Source: Nectonema munidae (Eukaryota > Nematomorpha > Nectonematoida > Nectonematidae). Taken from it: a stretch of DNA of 64,000 bases. Each line of letters opens with the position of its first letter. Position 1 is the first letter of the stretch. Location of the stretch: positions 930,001-994,000 of the forward strand of contig JAUIRK010001059.1 of the NCBI GenBank assembly GCA_030549495.1. The letters are read 5' to 3'. Positions 46,468-57,074 of the stretch are shown here, piece by piece. The notes below the pieces were generated by a model that saw nothing but the letters and a program-made list of their open reading frames with translations, made no database searches and was not told where the DNA came from. Both the position numbers and the translations under genes were made by a program.

Positions 46468-49400
46468 ATTTTCTGCACATCAACTTAAATCATTCTAAAA
46501 CGGCATGGGATAACCTTATTAATATAATTCTCTCCCAACAATACGATGTAATATCCATCAATGAACCCTACACACGCATACCTCACCTACTTGACCAATA
46601 CAAACTCATACACCTACCCCCTTTAAACGATTACTCCGCTTGCATCATAATAAAAACTTCCATTCTCAATACACCATTATACCAATTCTCCAACTCTAAC
46701 TACATCTTCACTCTTATCCACTCAACTACTACGCCACTAATCTTCTGTTCTCTTTACTCACAACCCTCTTCTTTACATCCTATTCCTTATCGTTTTGATA
46801 ATACACTAACCCAAATAAAAAACTACATCAACAAAAGTTTTTACCTCATTATTTCTACAGACCTAAATGCACGTTCATACTTATGGGATATAAAACAAAA
46901 TTTTCGTGGTTTGCAAACCCTCAATTTCCTTTCTGCCCATAACCTCACTATAGCTGATTCTAGCACATCACCAACTTTTCAAAGAAAACACCTAGACAAA
47001 ATATATCAATCCCACATCGACATCACCATTATCTCAAATGAATCACTTAAAATTATAAAAAATTGGAAGATTTGTGATACACCCTCAGCTTCAGACCACT
47101 CTTTTATATCTTTCCAAGCCAATCTTAATGCACTTAAAAAGATCAAACACAAACACCCCATTGGCAAACACATTTTCTGGTCAGCCTTCCTAAAATCCCT
47201 ACAATCAAAACTTTACAATACGGAAATGGAAACCAATACAACATCAGAACTAGAAAAATCAGCATTATTCCTTAACGAAACAATTTCAACTTCTATTATC
47301 TCTTCCACTCCTAACAACCCATTTCCGAAACGCAAAAACGCCTATTTCTGGAACCCCTACTTGAACAACCTAAAACACCAAATCAAACGCTCATCAAAAC
47401 TTATAAGAAGAATAAACACCCAGGATAACATTCAACATTACTTCCTACTAAAAAACCTGTACAAAAAAGAAATCAATAAAGCTAAAAAACAAGCCTGGAA
47501 AAAATTCACCACTCAAACTCCCTCCAACCCCTGGAGCACTATTCATAAAATCACTAATAAAAAATCCTCATCTCCATTGCCTCCCCATATACTCCCAGCA
47601 AACAACAATGAAGCATCACACTTGAACCCCTCCTTTCTCACCTCACTTTTTCCATCTGATTCACTAATAACCGACAACATTCACAATTCCATCATAAGAC
47701 TTAAAACTCAAGCATACTTACGCAACACCAACACCTTTGATTTTCCACGAATCACTATCACAGAACTCAACAATGCCGTAAACTCCTTCAAACCCAAACT
47801 AGCTTGCAGTTACGACCACATATCCATGAAACACGTTCGCAAAGCATACCATATTATTTATCCCCACATACTTCAATTATTCAACAGTTGCTTAAGACTA
47901 AGCTATTTTCCAAATATCTGGAAAATTAGCAAATTAATCTTAATTCCCAAACCAAATCGAGATCTCAATAACATAAAAAACTGGCGCCCCATATCTCTTT
48001 TACCGACAATAGGCAAAATCTTAGAGAAAATTCTGAGGAAGAGACTGTTACATTATAGCTTAAAAAATGGTCTCATTCACGCTAATCAATTTGCTTATCT
48101 TCCCAACAAAAGCTCAGAACTAGCACTTTCTCGCCTCACGCTCTTCCTCGAGTCCGCACTAAAGAATCATAAAATAGCCTCAACTTTATTCCTAGATATT
48201 GAAAATGCTTTTAACACTGCCTGGAACCCAGCTATTATTAATAATCTCATAGATAACACCTACCCCACATACATGATAAAATTCATACACAATTACCTCA
48301 ACCATCGCATTCTAATTCTAACTGAAAACAACAACTCATATATTCGCGAGCTCTCTCTCTCTACTCCTCAAGGAGGCAACTTATCTGACCTACTTTGGTT
48401 AATACTCATCAATCCACTTCTTGCCTTTATCAACAACAAGTCTGACTTTTCTCAGGGATTCTCCGATGATCTTCTTTTCTCCTTTTCTAGTTCTGAGCAA
48501 AACGAAAATCTTAAACAATCTGCTTCTTTACTAAAACAAATTCAATTCAAAGCCCAACAATTCAAAATTTCCTTTAACCCTAATAAATCCCACTTAATCC
48601 ACTTTACACGCAAAAGAATCAAACCTTTACCCTTACAACTGAACACAACAGACAAATTAGATCCTCAAAACCAAGTAAAATATCTCGGACTCACCTTTCA
48701 ACCCAATCTAAAATTCTCAACTCATTTCAAAAGCATCTCACAAAAACTAATCAAAACCCTTTTCTCTCTTAAAAACGGAATTTCTTACAAATGGGGACTT
48801 TCCCCAAAAATCACAAAATTCATTCATAAAAGTCTAATTTTCCCTGTCCTCAAATATGGAGTTCTCTCATGGGGCTCAGAGTTGAGACACCAGTCATCCA
48901 TCACTCATCTCAGCAAAATTCATCGCCTGTGTCTTCTTTCTATCACCAATGCCTATCACACTACACCAACTACAAAACTTGAATTATTCACTAACACGCT
49001 ACCGCTACACCTCAATCTAAAGAAAACGCTTCTTAAAAATTACCTTATAACTTTCTGCTCTACACCCCCACCACATCCTTTCACCAGCCTATACACAACT
49101 CAAACATCCCAATCCCTGCAGTATTACAATTCCTTATTAATTCAGTTTGCTCCTAACAAAACATCTTATCAAGTACTACCATTAAACCACCCAATCGAGC
49201 TCATCCACCCTTCTTCGTCTCCTCCTTACATCACAAACATCTGTCACCACAGATATCTTGCCCTAAACTCTATAGCTCACCAACGCACAACAAACAATAC
49301 CTGTTCACTTTCAATTTTCACTGACGGTTCTAAATCACAACACCGCTCTTCAGCTGCATGCGCTTTCTTCCTACAAAACACAAAAAACCCTTTTCTTATC

Positions 49401-50207
49401 CAACACACAAACCTAGATCCAGAAATCACTGCACACGAAACTGAAATTCACGCAGTACTACTATCCTGCAACATACTCCTTAATAACCTAACTTCCTTTT
49501 CTACCTCCTTCAAATACATAACTTTTTTCACAGACTCGCAAAATTTAATAAAAAACCTAAAACTCGAAAATAAAATCTCACACTCAACTTATAGTTTAGC
49601 ACGCAAACTTATTCACCTATCCAATCACTTTGCAGTAAAAATCGTCTGGTGCCCAGCTCATTCCAGCTGTTTTGAAAATTACCTCGTTGACTATATCGCA
49701 AAATCAAATATCTCCGATTCTCAGATCCTACCCCTATTTTCTCTACCCATCTCCACTTTTACAAATACTATAACCAACTCTACACTACTGCAGTGGCAAC
49801 AATCTATCGACTCAACCATCACATCACCTCTGACATCTATGCCATTATCACAACTCATTTTAAAGAAACACTTTCACTCACTCCCTCGGAACATCATTCG
49901 CTGGCTCTCATCCCATTGCCCTTGTAATGCATACTTCTTCAAATTCAAACTTCACTCAAACCCTTTCTGTCGTTACAGCTGTTCGTACATTGAAACACCT
50001 ACACATATCCTCCTTTATTGTCCAATTTTTGATTCTCACCGACACCAACTCCTTGATAAAAGTCGCTTCTTTTTTAAAGATATTCCATCCTCTTTACATG
50101 ATCTTCTACAACATCCACTACTCATCAAACATCTCTCCCTTCTCATAACCACAATCGAACCTATACTCTCTGCAACCCAAACACTCATTCCTCCCTCAAA
50201 TATCTAA
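46461..50207 (+). CDS. LINE ORF2, endonuclease-reverse transcriptase-RNase H
   Basis: This 1248-residue polyprotein performs target-primed reverse transcription. The APE endonuclease (about 1-220) shows INEPYTR (catalytic Glu), STDLNARSYLWD (Asp/Asn near 132) and a SDHSFISF box (about 211). RT (about 480-740) has NWRPISLLPTIGKILEK, FLDIENAFNTAW, STPQGGNLSDLL (about 634) and the catalytic FSDD (about 667), then KYLGLTFQPNLKFSTHF. RNase H (about 950-1090) has FTDGSKSQ, a Glu at HETEIHAV, FTDSQNL and WCPAHSS...VDYIAKS with the final Asp. A terminal CCHC-like motif (PFCRYSCSYIETPTHILLYC) sits near 1169. All catalytic residues looked for are present and there is no interruption. The FSDD and PQGG variants replace the common FADD and PQGS, and the 21465-25292 copy shares them, so they are family features. 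Confidence 0.95.
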   Translation: MLNFLHINLNHSKTAWDNLINIILSQQYDVISINEPYTRIPHLLDQYKLIHLPPLNDYSACIIIKTSILNTPLYQFSNSNYIFTLIHSTTTPLIFCSLYSQPSSLHPIPYRFDNTLTQIKNYINKSFYLIISTDLNARSYLWDIKQNFRGLQTLNFLSAHNLTIADSSTSPTFQRKHLDKIYQSHIDITIISNESLKIIKNWKICDTPSASDHSFISFQANLNALKKIKHKHPIGKHIFWSAFLKSLQSKLYNTEMETNTTSELEKSALFLNETISTSIISSTPNNPFPKRKNAYFWNPYLNNLKHQIKRSSKLIRRINTQDNIQHYFLLKNLYKKEINKAKKQAWKKFTTQTPSNPWSTIHKITNKKSSSPLPPHILPANNNEASHLNPSFLTSLFPSDSLITDNIHNSIIRLKTQAYLRNTNTFDFPRITITELNNAVNSFKPKLACSYDHISMKHVRKAYHIIYPHILQLFNSCLRLSYFPNIWKISKLILIPKPNRDLNNIKNWRPISLLPTIGKILEKILRKRLLHYSLKNGLIHANQFAYLPNKSSELALSRLTLFLESALKNHKIASTLFLDIENAFNTAWNPAIINNLIDNTYPTYMIKFIHNYLNHRILILTENNNSYIRELSLSTPQGGNLSDLLWLILINPLLAFINNKSDFSQGFSDDLLFSFSSSEQNENLKQSASLLKQIQFKAQQFKISFNPNKSHLIHFTRKRIKPLPLQLNTTDKLDPQNQVKYLGLTFQPNLKFSTHFKSISQKLIKTLFSLKNGISYKWGLSPKITKFIHKSLIFPVLKYGVLSWGSELRHQSSITHLSKIHRLCLLSITNAYHTTPTTKLELFTNTLPLHLNLKKTLLKNYLITFCSTPPPHPFTSLYTTQTSQSLQYYNSLLIQFAPNKTSYQVLPLNHPIELIHPSSSPPYITNICHHRYLALNSIAHQRTTNNTCSLSIFTDGSKSQHRSSAACAFFLQNTKNPFLIQHTNLDPEITAHETEIHAVLLSCNILLNNLTSFSTSFKYITFFTDSQNLIKNLKLENKISHSTYSLARKLIHLSNHFAVKIVWCPAHSSCFENYLVDYIAKSNISDSQILPLFSLPISTFTNTITNSTLLQWQQSIDSTITSPLTSMPLSQLILKKHFHSLPRNIIRWLSSHCPCNAYFFKFKLHSNPFCRYSCSYIETPTHILLYCPIFDSHRHQLLDKSRFFFKDIPSSLHDLLQHPLLIKHLSLLITTIEPILSATQTLIPPSNI

Positions 50208-50413
50208 TAACAATAAGCCACTATCACCACTAATCCATGCATTCCACAAAACAATCTAATGTCTACACCCATAAAAATCTTCCAAATTTTCTTTTTCTAT
50301 TTCAGAAAGACCCACAAAACTAAACTTACACTTTGAAGACCAAATTCCAGCAGACTTGCAAGCATATCAGCTCCAGCTGGAAAGTGCTTAGAAATCTCCA
50401 TACCTACCTACCT
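50208..50413 (+). other. LINE 3' UTR and (CCTA)n tail
   Basis: A 206-bp non-coding end. The block GACTTGCAAGCATATCAG then CTGGAAAGTGCTTAGA is shared with the 3' end of the minus-strand copy near 21490-21530, so it may include the RT recognition sequence. The tail is TACCTACCTACCTA. Confidence 0.75.
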
Positions 50414-50427
50414 ACTATCTATTCAGT
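50414..50427. repeat. Target-site duplication of LINE, right
   Basis: ACTATCTATTCAGT directly after the CCTA tail, identical to 45191-45204. Confidence 0.85.
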
Positions 50428-52563
50428 TTAAAAGTAAGAATACTCTATTTGCTTAATATTTGGGCAGATATTTTTATTATAATGTTCGATTGTTAAATTT
50501 TATAAATAACACTGTACATAATCAAATCACTTTTTTTAAGAAAATTTGTTGATTATTATAATATCGAAACAAAATATTTCAGTTAATAAAAATGTACTTG
50601 ATCTATTTATGACAGTTGTCAGAATTTTATTTGTAGAGAGAAATATTCAAAAAAACGCAAAAATGCAATACTTTTCGCGCATTTTTTCCAAATAATGCAC
50701 TTAGAAATCAAAAAATGGGAAGTTACCATTTATTTATAAGTCATATTTATATCCTATTGGGAGAAAAAATAACCTGATCATTAATTTTATTTAGTGTTAT
50801 TTGATTTAAGAGGTTAAAAAACTGAATGTGCAGTAGATTTGTATCGCATAATTAAAAAAAATTAAATTGCTAACATGATATATATCTTAAAAATTAAGAA
50901 TAATAAAACAGTTAGTTGAGTTGTTAATTAATCTAGGCCTCACTAATAATAGAAATAAATTTAAAATTTTGAAGAAAATAATAAAAATAATCTTTTTGAC
51001 CTAGCCTTAGGTTTACCTCTTAGCTTAACAATTAAAGATTAGTAGTTAAATCACCAATACTCCTAACTCTTAAAACAAAATAACAAAACTGTGATTAACC
51101 ATCTTCAAACATAATGCGACCATATAGCCTTACCGCTAAGAGAGAGAATATTTATTTTCAAAAAAAGGAGAGAAAAAATAGTATTTAATATAAAAAACAT
51201 ACACTTTTGTAATTATAATAAAAAAGTATATAAAACATAATATTTGAATGTGTAATGAAAATTTTTACTTTCTTTATTTTTGCGGGATATTAAATTCCAG
51301 AGAGGCGCGTTTGAATATAATATAGGTGAACAAGAAATTCATCGAGACGTCAATATAAAAATATAGAAGACATTAAATTAAGAGTCAGGAAACGTTTTAA
51401 ATGAACAATTTCCTAATATTGTAGAAAAAATTTAATTATCTAAATTTCGTAAACTTTAATAATAAAATTAAAAAATAAAAATTATCTATATAAAAAAGGA
51501 TCTTTCTAAAGTGAATAACAAAAAAAAATAGTTAGATTATGGTAGAGGGTATTTTTGAATATAAAAGTTAGGTTCACTAGGTGCAAATCGTGTCGATGAC
51601 CCATATGTAACCTTGTGTCGAAACCAAGACCATAGGCTCACAATTTAAAAAACAAGGAATCTAACACAGAACGATTGGATCAAAATCTATTTTTTAATTT
51701 CATACTAGGATTTTGGTGTGTAATCAATGTAAAAAATTTTATATTTATATTTTGTTAATTGTATTTTTTATTTATTCCAGTGGATATTTTTTTAAAGAAA
51801 GTCGGTCCTAAATGGGTCACTTTTTAAGTTTGAATTTTACATAATTTCATCCACTTTTATTGTTTTTTTTACAAATAGTGTTTTGTATTTTACTTAGAAA
51901 TTATACTTGTGGAAAATAAATAAGATAATTAGAAGTTTCTTAATAAAATATTCAACCTAAGATTATAATTTTGAAAATCTGATTAATAATAAGACTTAAA
52001 ACGTAGAAATGTTTTTAAAAATGGGGGTATGTTCGTTCTCCTGAAAAATTTAATAAAGCTATCATATTTTATTGTCCCTACTACAATAATCTATTCATAT
52101 ATAATGGGGATTAGACATCTTGATGGATAAAACTCTGTCACCTTGTCATTTTTCCATTAATTTTATGTTATATTTGACCGACTCTTCCATTTCTGAATTT
52201 TAATAACCTCAAAGCTACATTTTCCCAATTTGGCATTTAAACCTTCTTCGTGACATCCCCAACTTTGCTGAATCAATGATAGTTCAGGAAGAAAAAGAGG
52301 GTCTAATTTTTCCCTGCTTGAATACTTATGTCAATTTACTTCTGTTATAATAAAATTTTTTCTTCATAAAAGTTTTTACAATGTAAACCAAAACATTGAG
52401 CTTCTGTTCCTTGTAGATCTTTACAGGGTCAAATGAACTTAACATTTTTTCAAAATTATACAACACTTTTAAAAATCTATTTAATTGATCATATTACTTT
52501 AACATGAAAATTATTCAATAATGAGCATAAATATATCAAAAAATATATAAGTAATGTTTATTT
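50428..52563. other. AT-rich intergenic DNA
   Basis: No gene, bounded element or strong repeat recognised on either strand. Confidence 0.4.
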
Positions 52564-52571
52564 GAAATTTG

Positions 52572-53688
52572 GGTACTTTCCTGTTTTGGCCCACCACTAA
52601 TTTTCAATTTTCTGTTCCATAAATGAATAATTAATCATCTAGTTAATAATAAAACAATCTTATAAATGAACAATATAAAATCACTCTTTTGTAAACTTGA
52701 CAATGAAGAGAAATGCACCATTTATTTACAAGGGGTTGGAATTGTGCAGTTGAAGCGAAAATATTCAAATGGACACTCAATGAAGTTAGTTTCTGGATGA
52801 AAAAAGAATAATAGTTGGCGTTGTTACAAATGAGGCTGTAGAAAAGAGAAAGGATTTCGAACAAATAATTGGCTTGCTGTTTCATGGCTGTCTTATGAGA
52901 ATATAATTTTCTTCATTTATTCATGGGCGTATGAACTGACTTCAATAAAATATTGCGACAGAGAACTTTGAATGAATAAAAACACAACGGTTGACTGAAA
53001 CAATTACATGAGAGGTATGTCTTTGGAAGCTTCTTAGACACCCTGCTGTCCTTGGTGGTCCAGGTATTCATGTGGAGATAGATGAAGCATTGTTTGCCAA
53101 GAGAAAATATCATGTTGGTCGAATTCTTCCTCAACAGTGGGTGTTTGGAGGTATCTGCAACCAAGGAAGTTTTCATGCTAGCTGTTAAAGATCACTCAGA
53201 AAGTACTCTAATTTCGCCCATCAATAAATATATATCTCCCGGAACGACAATATTTTCTTATAAATGACGTGCATATCGTACAATTAAGGTTCAACGTTTT
53301 CAAGAAGTATCGATTTACCAACATCTGACAGTAAATCACAGTCAAAATTTTGTGGCTGACAGTGGAGCACATAACATATTGGAAGACTTTGGCGTTCTGC
53401 AAAGGTCAAAAACAAGAGGCAATGTGGAACTGATCGAGAGATGCTAAATGGAAATTTAACAGAGTTTTTTTGGCGTCACTCATCTCCAATAACATTTGGT
53501 AATAATATATTTAATACAATTCTTAATGATATGGCTGCATTTTATCCACCCACAGATTAAAAAGCTTTTTTAGTTCTTTTTTGTTTTCAATATACTTTTG
53601 TTGAAAATTTTTTTGATTTAATAAATTTATGTTAGTTAGTACCCCTTTTAATTACTTTTTAGTGGCGGGGCGAAAACAGGAAAGTATC
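52572..53688 (+). mobile_element. Merlin (IS1016/ISXO2-like) DNA transposon, decayed
   Basis: The 1117-bp element has terminal inverted repeats of about 30 bp. The left end reads GGTACTTTCCTGTTTTGGCC then CACCACTAA. The right end, on the minus strand, reads GATACTTTCCTGTTTTCGCC then CCGCCACTAA. Flanks GAAATTTG (52564-52571) and GAAATTTA (53689-53696) fit an 8-bp duplication with one change; Merlin elements make 8-9-bp duplications. The plus-strand frames contain GPGIHVEIDEALFAKRKYHV, GRILPQQWVFGGICN, NHSQNFVADSGAH and SKTRGNVELIE. These match the ISXO2-like catalytic domain (IDE..F.KRKY, WVFG, N-H...F). At least two stops or frame changes make this copy inactive. Confidence 0.82.
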
Positions 53689-53696
53689 GAAATTTA

Positions 53697-54322
53697 CAGT
53701 TTTAACATAGTAAGCTGTAATTCAAGTCTACGAGGATGCTTCCGAAAATTGCAATCTACAACTTTATCCAAATCCACTTCTGTATCGTAGTGAATGTTCA
53801 GAAGTGCTAGGTTAGACAAGCGACTCTTTTTTGCGATCATTTGCTCGCTCGAAGTTGTGAGACTTCTGGTATATTTTGGAAGTGCTTGTTCACTGTTGTC
53901 GATTGTGGGAGTGTGTTTGTTTGGAGATTTTATTGAGGGTTGTTTGTGAATAAATATTAGATTTCATTTGTTTGTTTAATAGTTTATCTTTTTACTTTGT
54001 TTTATTCCACAAATTTCAGGTTCAAATGTGAACTTTATATCTCTTTAAGTTTGATATAATTATTATATACAATAATAAAGGAGTCAAAGGTTTAAAATCG
54101 GAGTAACGCAACACGCCAGGAAAAAACACTTGTGTGGATTCTGCAGCTTGTAATGTATACTTTCAAGCTTTAAATTATTATTGTGGAATAAAAACAATAA
54201 TCATATTTGCCCTACAATATTGTTGAGTTTTCTACCATTTTTTTTGAAGATAAGCGGTTTTTTTTCCGTGGGGTGTGCGCTTTCAATTTATTTTATTTAC
54301 CTCTTTTATATTTTTCTTTTAG
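53697..54322 (+). other. Upstream region / 5' part of NDUFS8
   Basis: This lies between the Merlin element and the first recognisable NDUFS8 exon. It should hold the promoter and any 5' UTR exon, or part of an upstream intron, but no specific element could be assigned. It ends in a strong polypyrimidine tract (TATATTTTTCTTTTAG). Confidence 0.4.
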
Positions 54323-54554
54323 AGTTGATAAAGTTGTTGCGTATGAAACCTTTAAATCCTATTAAAGCTCAGTCTTTTCTCTCCTCTCTTTCAACCGCTG
54401 ATCCTGCGTCTCAAAGCTCTGGAGTGTATAAGTTAGTCAATAGCATTGAACCTCCCCCTGATGATCTCAAATCCATAATTGACAGAAGTGTTACTTTGGC
54501 TTTTGGTCTTGAAATATTTAGAGGCGTACTATTGATCTGTGGCCAAATGCTGAG
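54323..54554 (+). CDS. NDUFS8 (complex I 23-kDa subunit, TYKY), 5' coding exon
   Basis: This exon encodes the N-terminal part of the mitochondrial NADH:ubiquinone oxidoreductase iron-sulfur subunit. The likely start is the ATG at 54343 (MKPLNPIKAQSFLSS), giving 70 residues before the splice, about the same as in human NDUFS8. The first 25 or so residues would be the import presequence. Family match: GVYKLVNSIEPPPDDLKSII then DRSVTLAFGLEIFRG, against the YKYVN...DMKSVTDRA...TELFRG region of the human protein. The final nine residues, VLLICGQML, differ from the usual LGMTLSYLF but have the same length. The exon ends CTGAG before GTTATT. Joining to 63394 restores ...[14 protein letters not shown]. 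The acceptor at 54321-54322 suggests an upstream, perhaps untranslated, exon. Confidence 0.82.
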
Positions 54555-54792
54555 GTTATTTACATTTTTTAAAATCGCTTAAGATAAAAAAATATCCATT
54601 AAATATCTTTGACTTGCAAAGAAGAAAAAATATCCAAAATTTATATAAAAAATTTTTAATAATTATTTTTTATTAAGTTTTAAATAAAAAGTTTTTTTAT
54701 CAAAGAATTTTTATTTATATTATATAAAACATTACTATATACATCTGAACTGGGCGCTGAAGTTTTAATTTGGAATATAAGTAAATAAATTA

Positions 54793-55100
54793 GGGTAGTG
54801 TAACTTTCACAACGAATTTATATTATCAATTTCTCCATCTCTAAGACCTTTAACCATTGTCTATTATATGAGAGATTAAAAGTTACGCCTAATTTCAATA
54901 TATCCTCTAAAGTAGTGTTAATCAGTCGAAGGATAAAGTAGACTCTAATCTTTCTACATCCATGTTCAACCCTACTTTAGGCTAAGTATTGAAATTAGGT
55001 CCTACTTTTGACATCTCTCATATAACAAATACAAATGTTAAAGGTCTTTGAGAGCGAAATATTGCTAATAAAAATATCGTTGTGCAAATTTACACCACCC
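54793..55100. mobile_element. Foldback MITE with ~120-bp inverted arms
   Basis: A 308-bp unit. The left arm (GGGTAGTGTAACTTTCACAA ... AAGACCTTTAACCATTG ... TATATGAGAGAT ... CCTAATTTCAATA) is mirrored by the right arm. Read on the minus strand, the right arm gives GGGTGGTGTAAATTTGCACA ... AAGACCTTTAACATTTG ... TATATGAGAGAT ... CCTAATTTCAATA. The arms cover almost the entire element, leaving a central loop of roughly 70 bp. There is no coding capacity and no clear target duplication. As part of NDUFS8 pre-mRNA it could form a long hairpin. Confidence 0.8.
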
Positions 55101-57031
55101 AACTTTCCTTAATTGTTTTAAGTCTTTACTTTTTCGCGATGTAAACCAAACACAATTTGATAATTAAATTTTTTTGCTTACTTAAAAAAGCAAATCTTCG
55201 TGTTTACGATGCCAGTGTATAAAGAGTTGGGGAATGGTCTGCTTATAAAATTCTATTGGAAAAGAAAGGAAACGATTAGTCTTTTAAACTCTCGTTCTCA
55301 AAGAGTTAAAAGAACTTTCATGTATAAAATGTTTTACTATGTGTATCTCAAATTTTGATCAAAATTAGTTAAGCACCATGTTAAATTTACAATCACTTAG
55401 GATGAACAAGAAAACGCCAGCTCAAATGAAGTTTTTTTAATTTAATTAGCATTAGGGGCAGTAACAATTTAAAGTAAAAAGGTCTTTCACTAATCTTTTT
55501 GAATGATGATAATCCGATGTACACAATATGAAATAACTTACACACAGATAAAGTACAATAACACAATCACATAAGAAAAGTCTATATCCTACTCTTAAAA
55601 TTGAATTCTGATATTTTTATCGTTTTTTTTTCGCTGATATAAAAATTTCATTTCAATTCTTTAAGTACTAACTTTAATTGTTATGCAAATTAACATACTT
55701 GAATCTATGAGTATGAAAAGTAACCATAATAATTTCTGTAAACATCCTAACACTAAACTCTTTTAAATTATATCCTTATTTATTGAAACACTCTTAATCA
55801 AGGGTGTCGAATTCTCCAGTCCTGATGCATTTGCCCTAGAATTCATATAATTTTTTTCTCGTATTTAATTTAATGAACATTCTCAATTCTTCTGTTTCAA
55901 TTTTTGAGTTTCTAACAACAGTTTTAGCAATTTAACTGAGACATTCTTATTGTTTGAAACACTAATTCAACGGCCTCAATTTCTCTAAGGATGCTTGGAA
56001 TTTTGTTCAGGTAGAAGAGAAAAAGGTAGACGTCGATGCAAAATATTAAGAAGGATATGAAAAGTTCAGAACATAAACTCGTTGATGAAATGACAGGCTA
56101 TACTGGAGACGCAAAATCCAGATTACTTGAATCAGTTTGTTTAATTGTCATCTTTGGTGATCTATCTCACTCCAGCTTGCTGGGATTATCATGCCTGTTA
56201 AAAATTGAATGGAAAGATACAATCAGAAAAAAATCATTAATTTACCATTTGTTTTGCATACTTCAGAATAGCGATCCCTATCCTCTCTATGTGCACCTCT
56301 TTACGTGTAATCATACCTTGTTTGATATTTGTTTTGATATACCATTAATTGTTTTACTTACGCTCATTTTCTCACAAAAATTTGAAAATTCGACTTAAAA
56401 GCTAAATATTATATATACTTGAGGTGATTCAGATTCAAAATAAATTTGAGTTACAGAACTTAGACTTGAATTTAAAGCCTCGCATTATAAATAGTGGTCA
56501 GACGGTACCAAAATTTTTACGATGCCGATTCCCAAATAAAGGAAAGTATTTCTATTCTTGATATAAAAATCAGTATTTTAAATCCTGCTAAATTCAGTAT
56601 TCATTCAACAGTCTGTAGGTTTATCAGAGCAAGGAGAATATTACTTTATATGGTTTTAAAATGTATAGTTCGTCTATTCACACAACTAACCAAAGCTGAT
56701 TTTACTTTTTATTTAACGCATACGCATACCTATGGATTAGCGTTGTTTTTCATCTTTGAAGAAAACGCATTTTGTTTGCAATGAGTTTTAGCATATTTAT
56801 AAGCCTCTACTATAATATATTATAAACTGTTCTCTTGGTTAAGTATAGTGTATGAATAATTTTTATAGACGCATAGATAGCACTAAATATTTGAAATAAA
56901 CGTTACTTATATATTTTCTTTCTAAACTGTATAAAATTTAAGGAGCCCGAAATATAAAGAAGCTTATGGCCTCGTTATTATAAAATATAGCACTAGTTGT
57001 ATGTATGGGGATTGACTGTAAATGTCATCAT

Positions 57032-57074
57032 TTTTTTCTGTTTAAAATTCTTTAAAAATTTTAAACAGAAAAAA
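57032..57074. repeat. Perfect 18-bp inverted repeat
   Basis: TTTTTTCTGTTTAAAATT (57032-57049) and its exact complement (57057-57074) are separated by CTTTAAA. Confidence 0.85.

Larger units (their letters stand above)
45205..50413 (+). mobile_element. Full-length LINE with intact ORFs (I/jockey-group, RNase H-bearing)
   Basis: A complete non-LTR retrotransposon of 5209 bp. It is bounded by the exact 14-mer ACTATCTATTCAGT (45191-45204 and 50414-50427), a target-site duplication of the length expected for LINE insertion. The 5' end reads CAGTCCATTC, consistent with the CAGT start known for I-type elements whose promoter is internal. The 183-bp 5' UTR is followed by ORF1, ORF2 overlapping it by 7 bases, a 206-bp 3' UTR and a (CCTA)n tail. 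The sense strand is remarkably poor in G. Two long uninterrupted ORFs and perfect flanks imply a young and possibly active copy. Truncated relatives lie at 21465-25292 and 19985-20395. Confidence 0.9.

Noticed and set aside
49927-50148. Extra plus-strand frame at the 3' end of LINE ORF2
   Set aside because: Overlaps the intact 1248-codon frame in another register.
54181-54322. Membrane-spanning N terminus in frame upstream of the NDUFS8 exon
   Set aside because: The hydrophobic run is encoded by the intronic polypyrimidine tract before a strong AG acceptor.
56036-56398. 120-codon frame in the NDUFS8 intron
   Set aside because: No recognisable domain or splice sites; composition like the surrounding intron.
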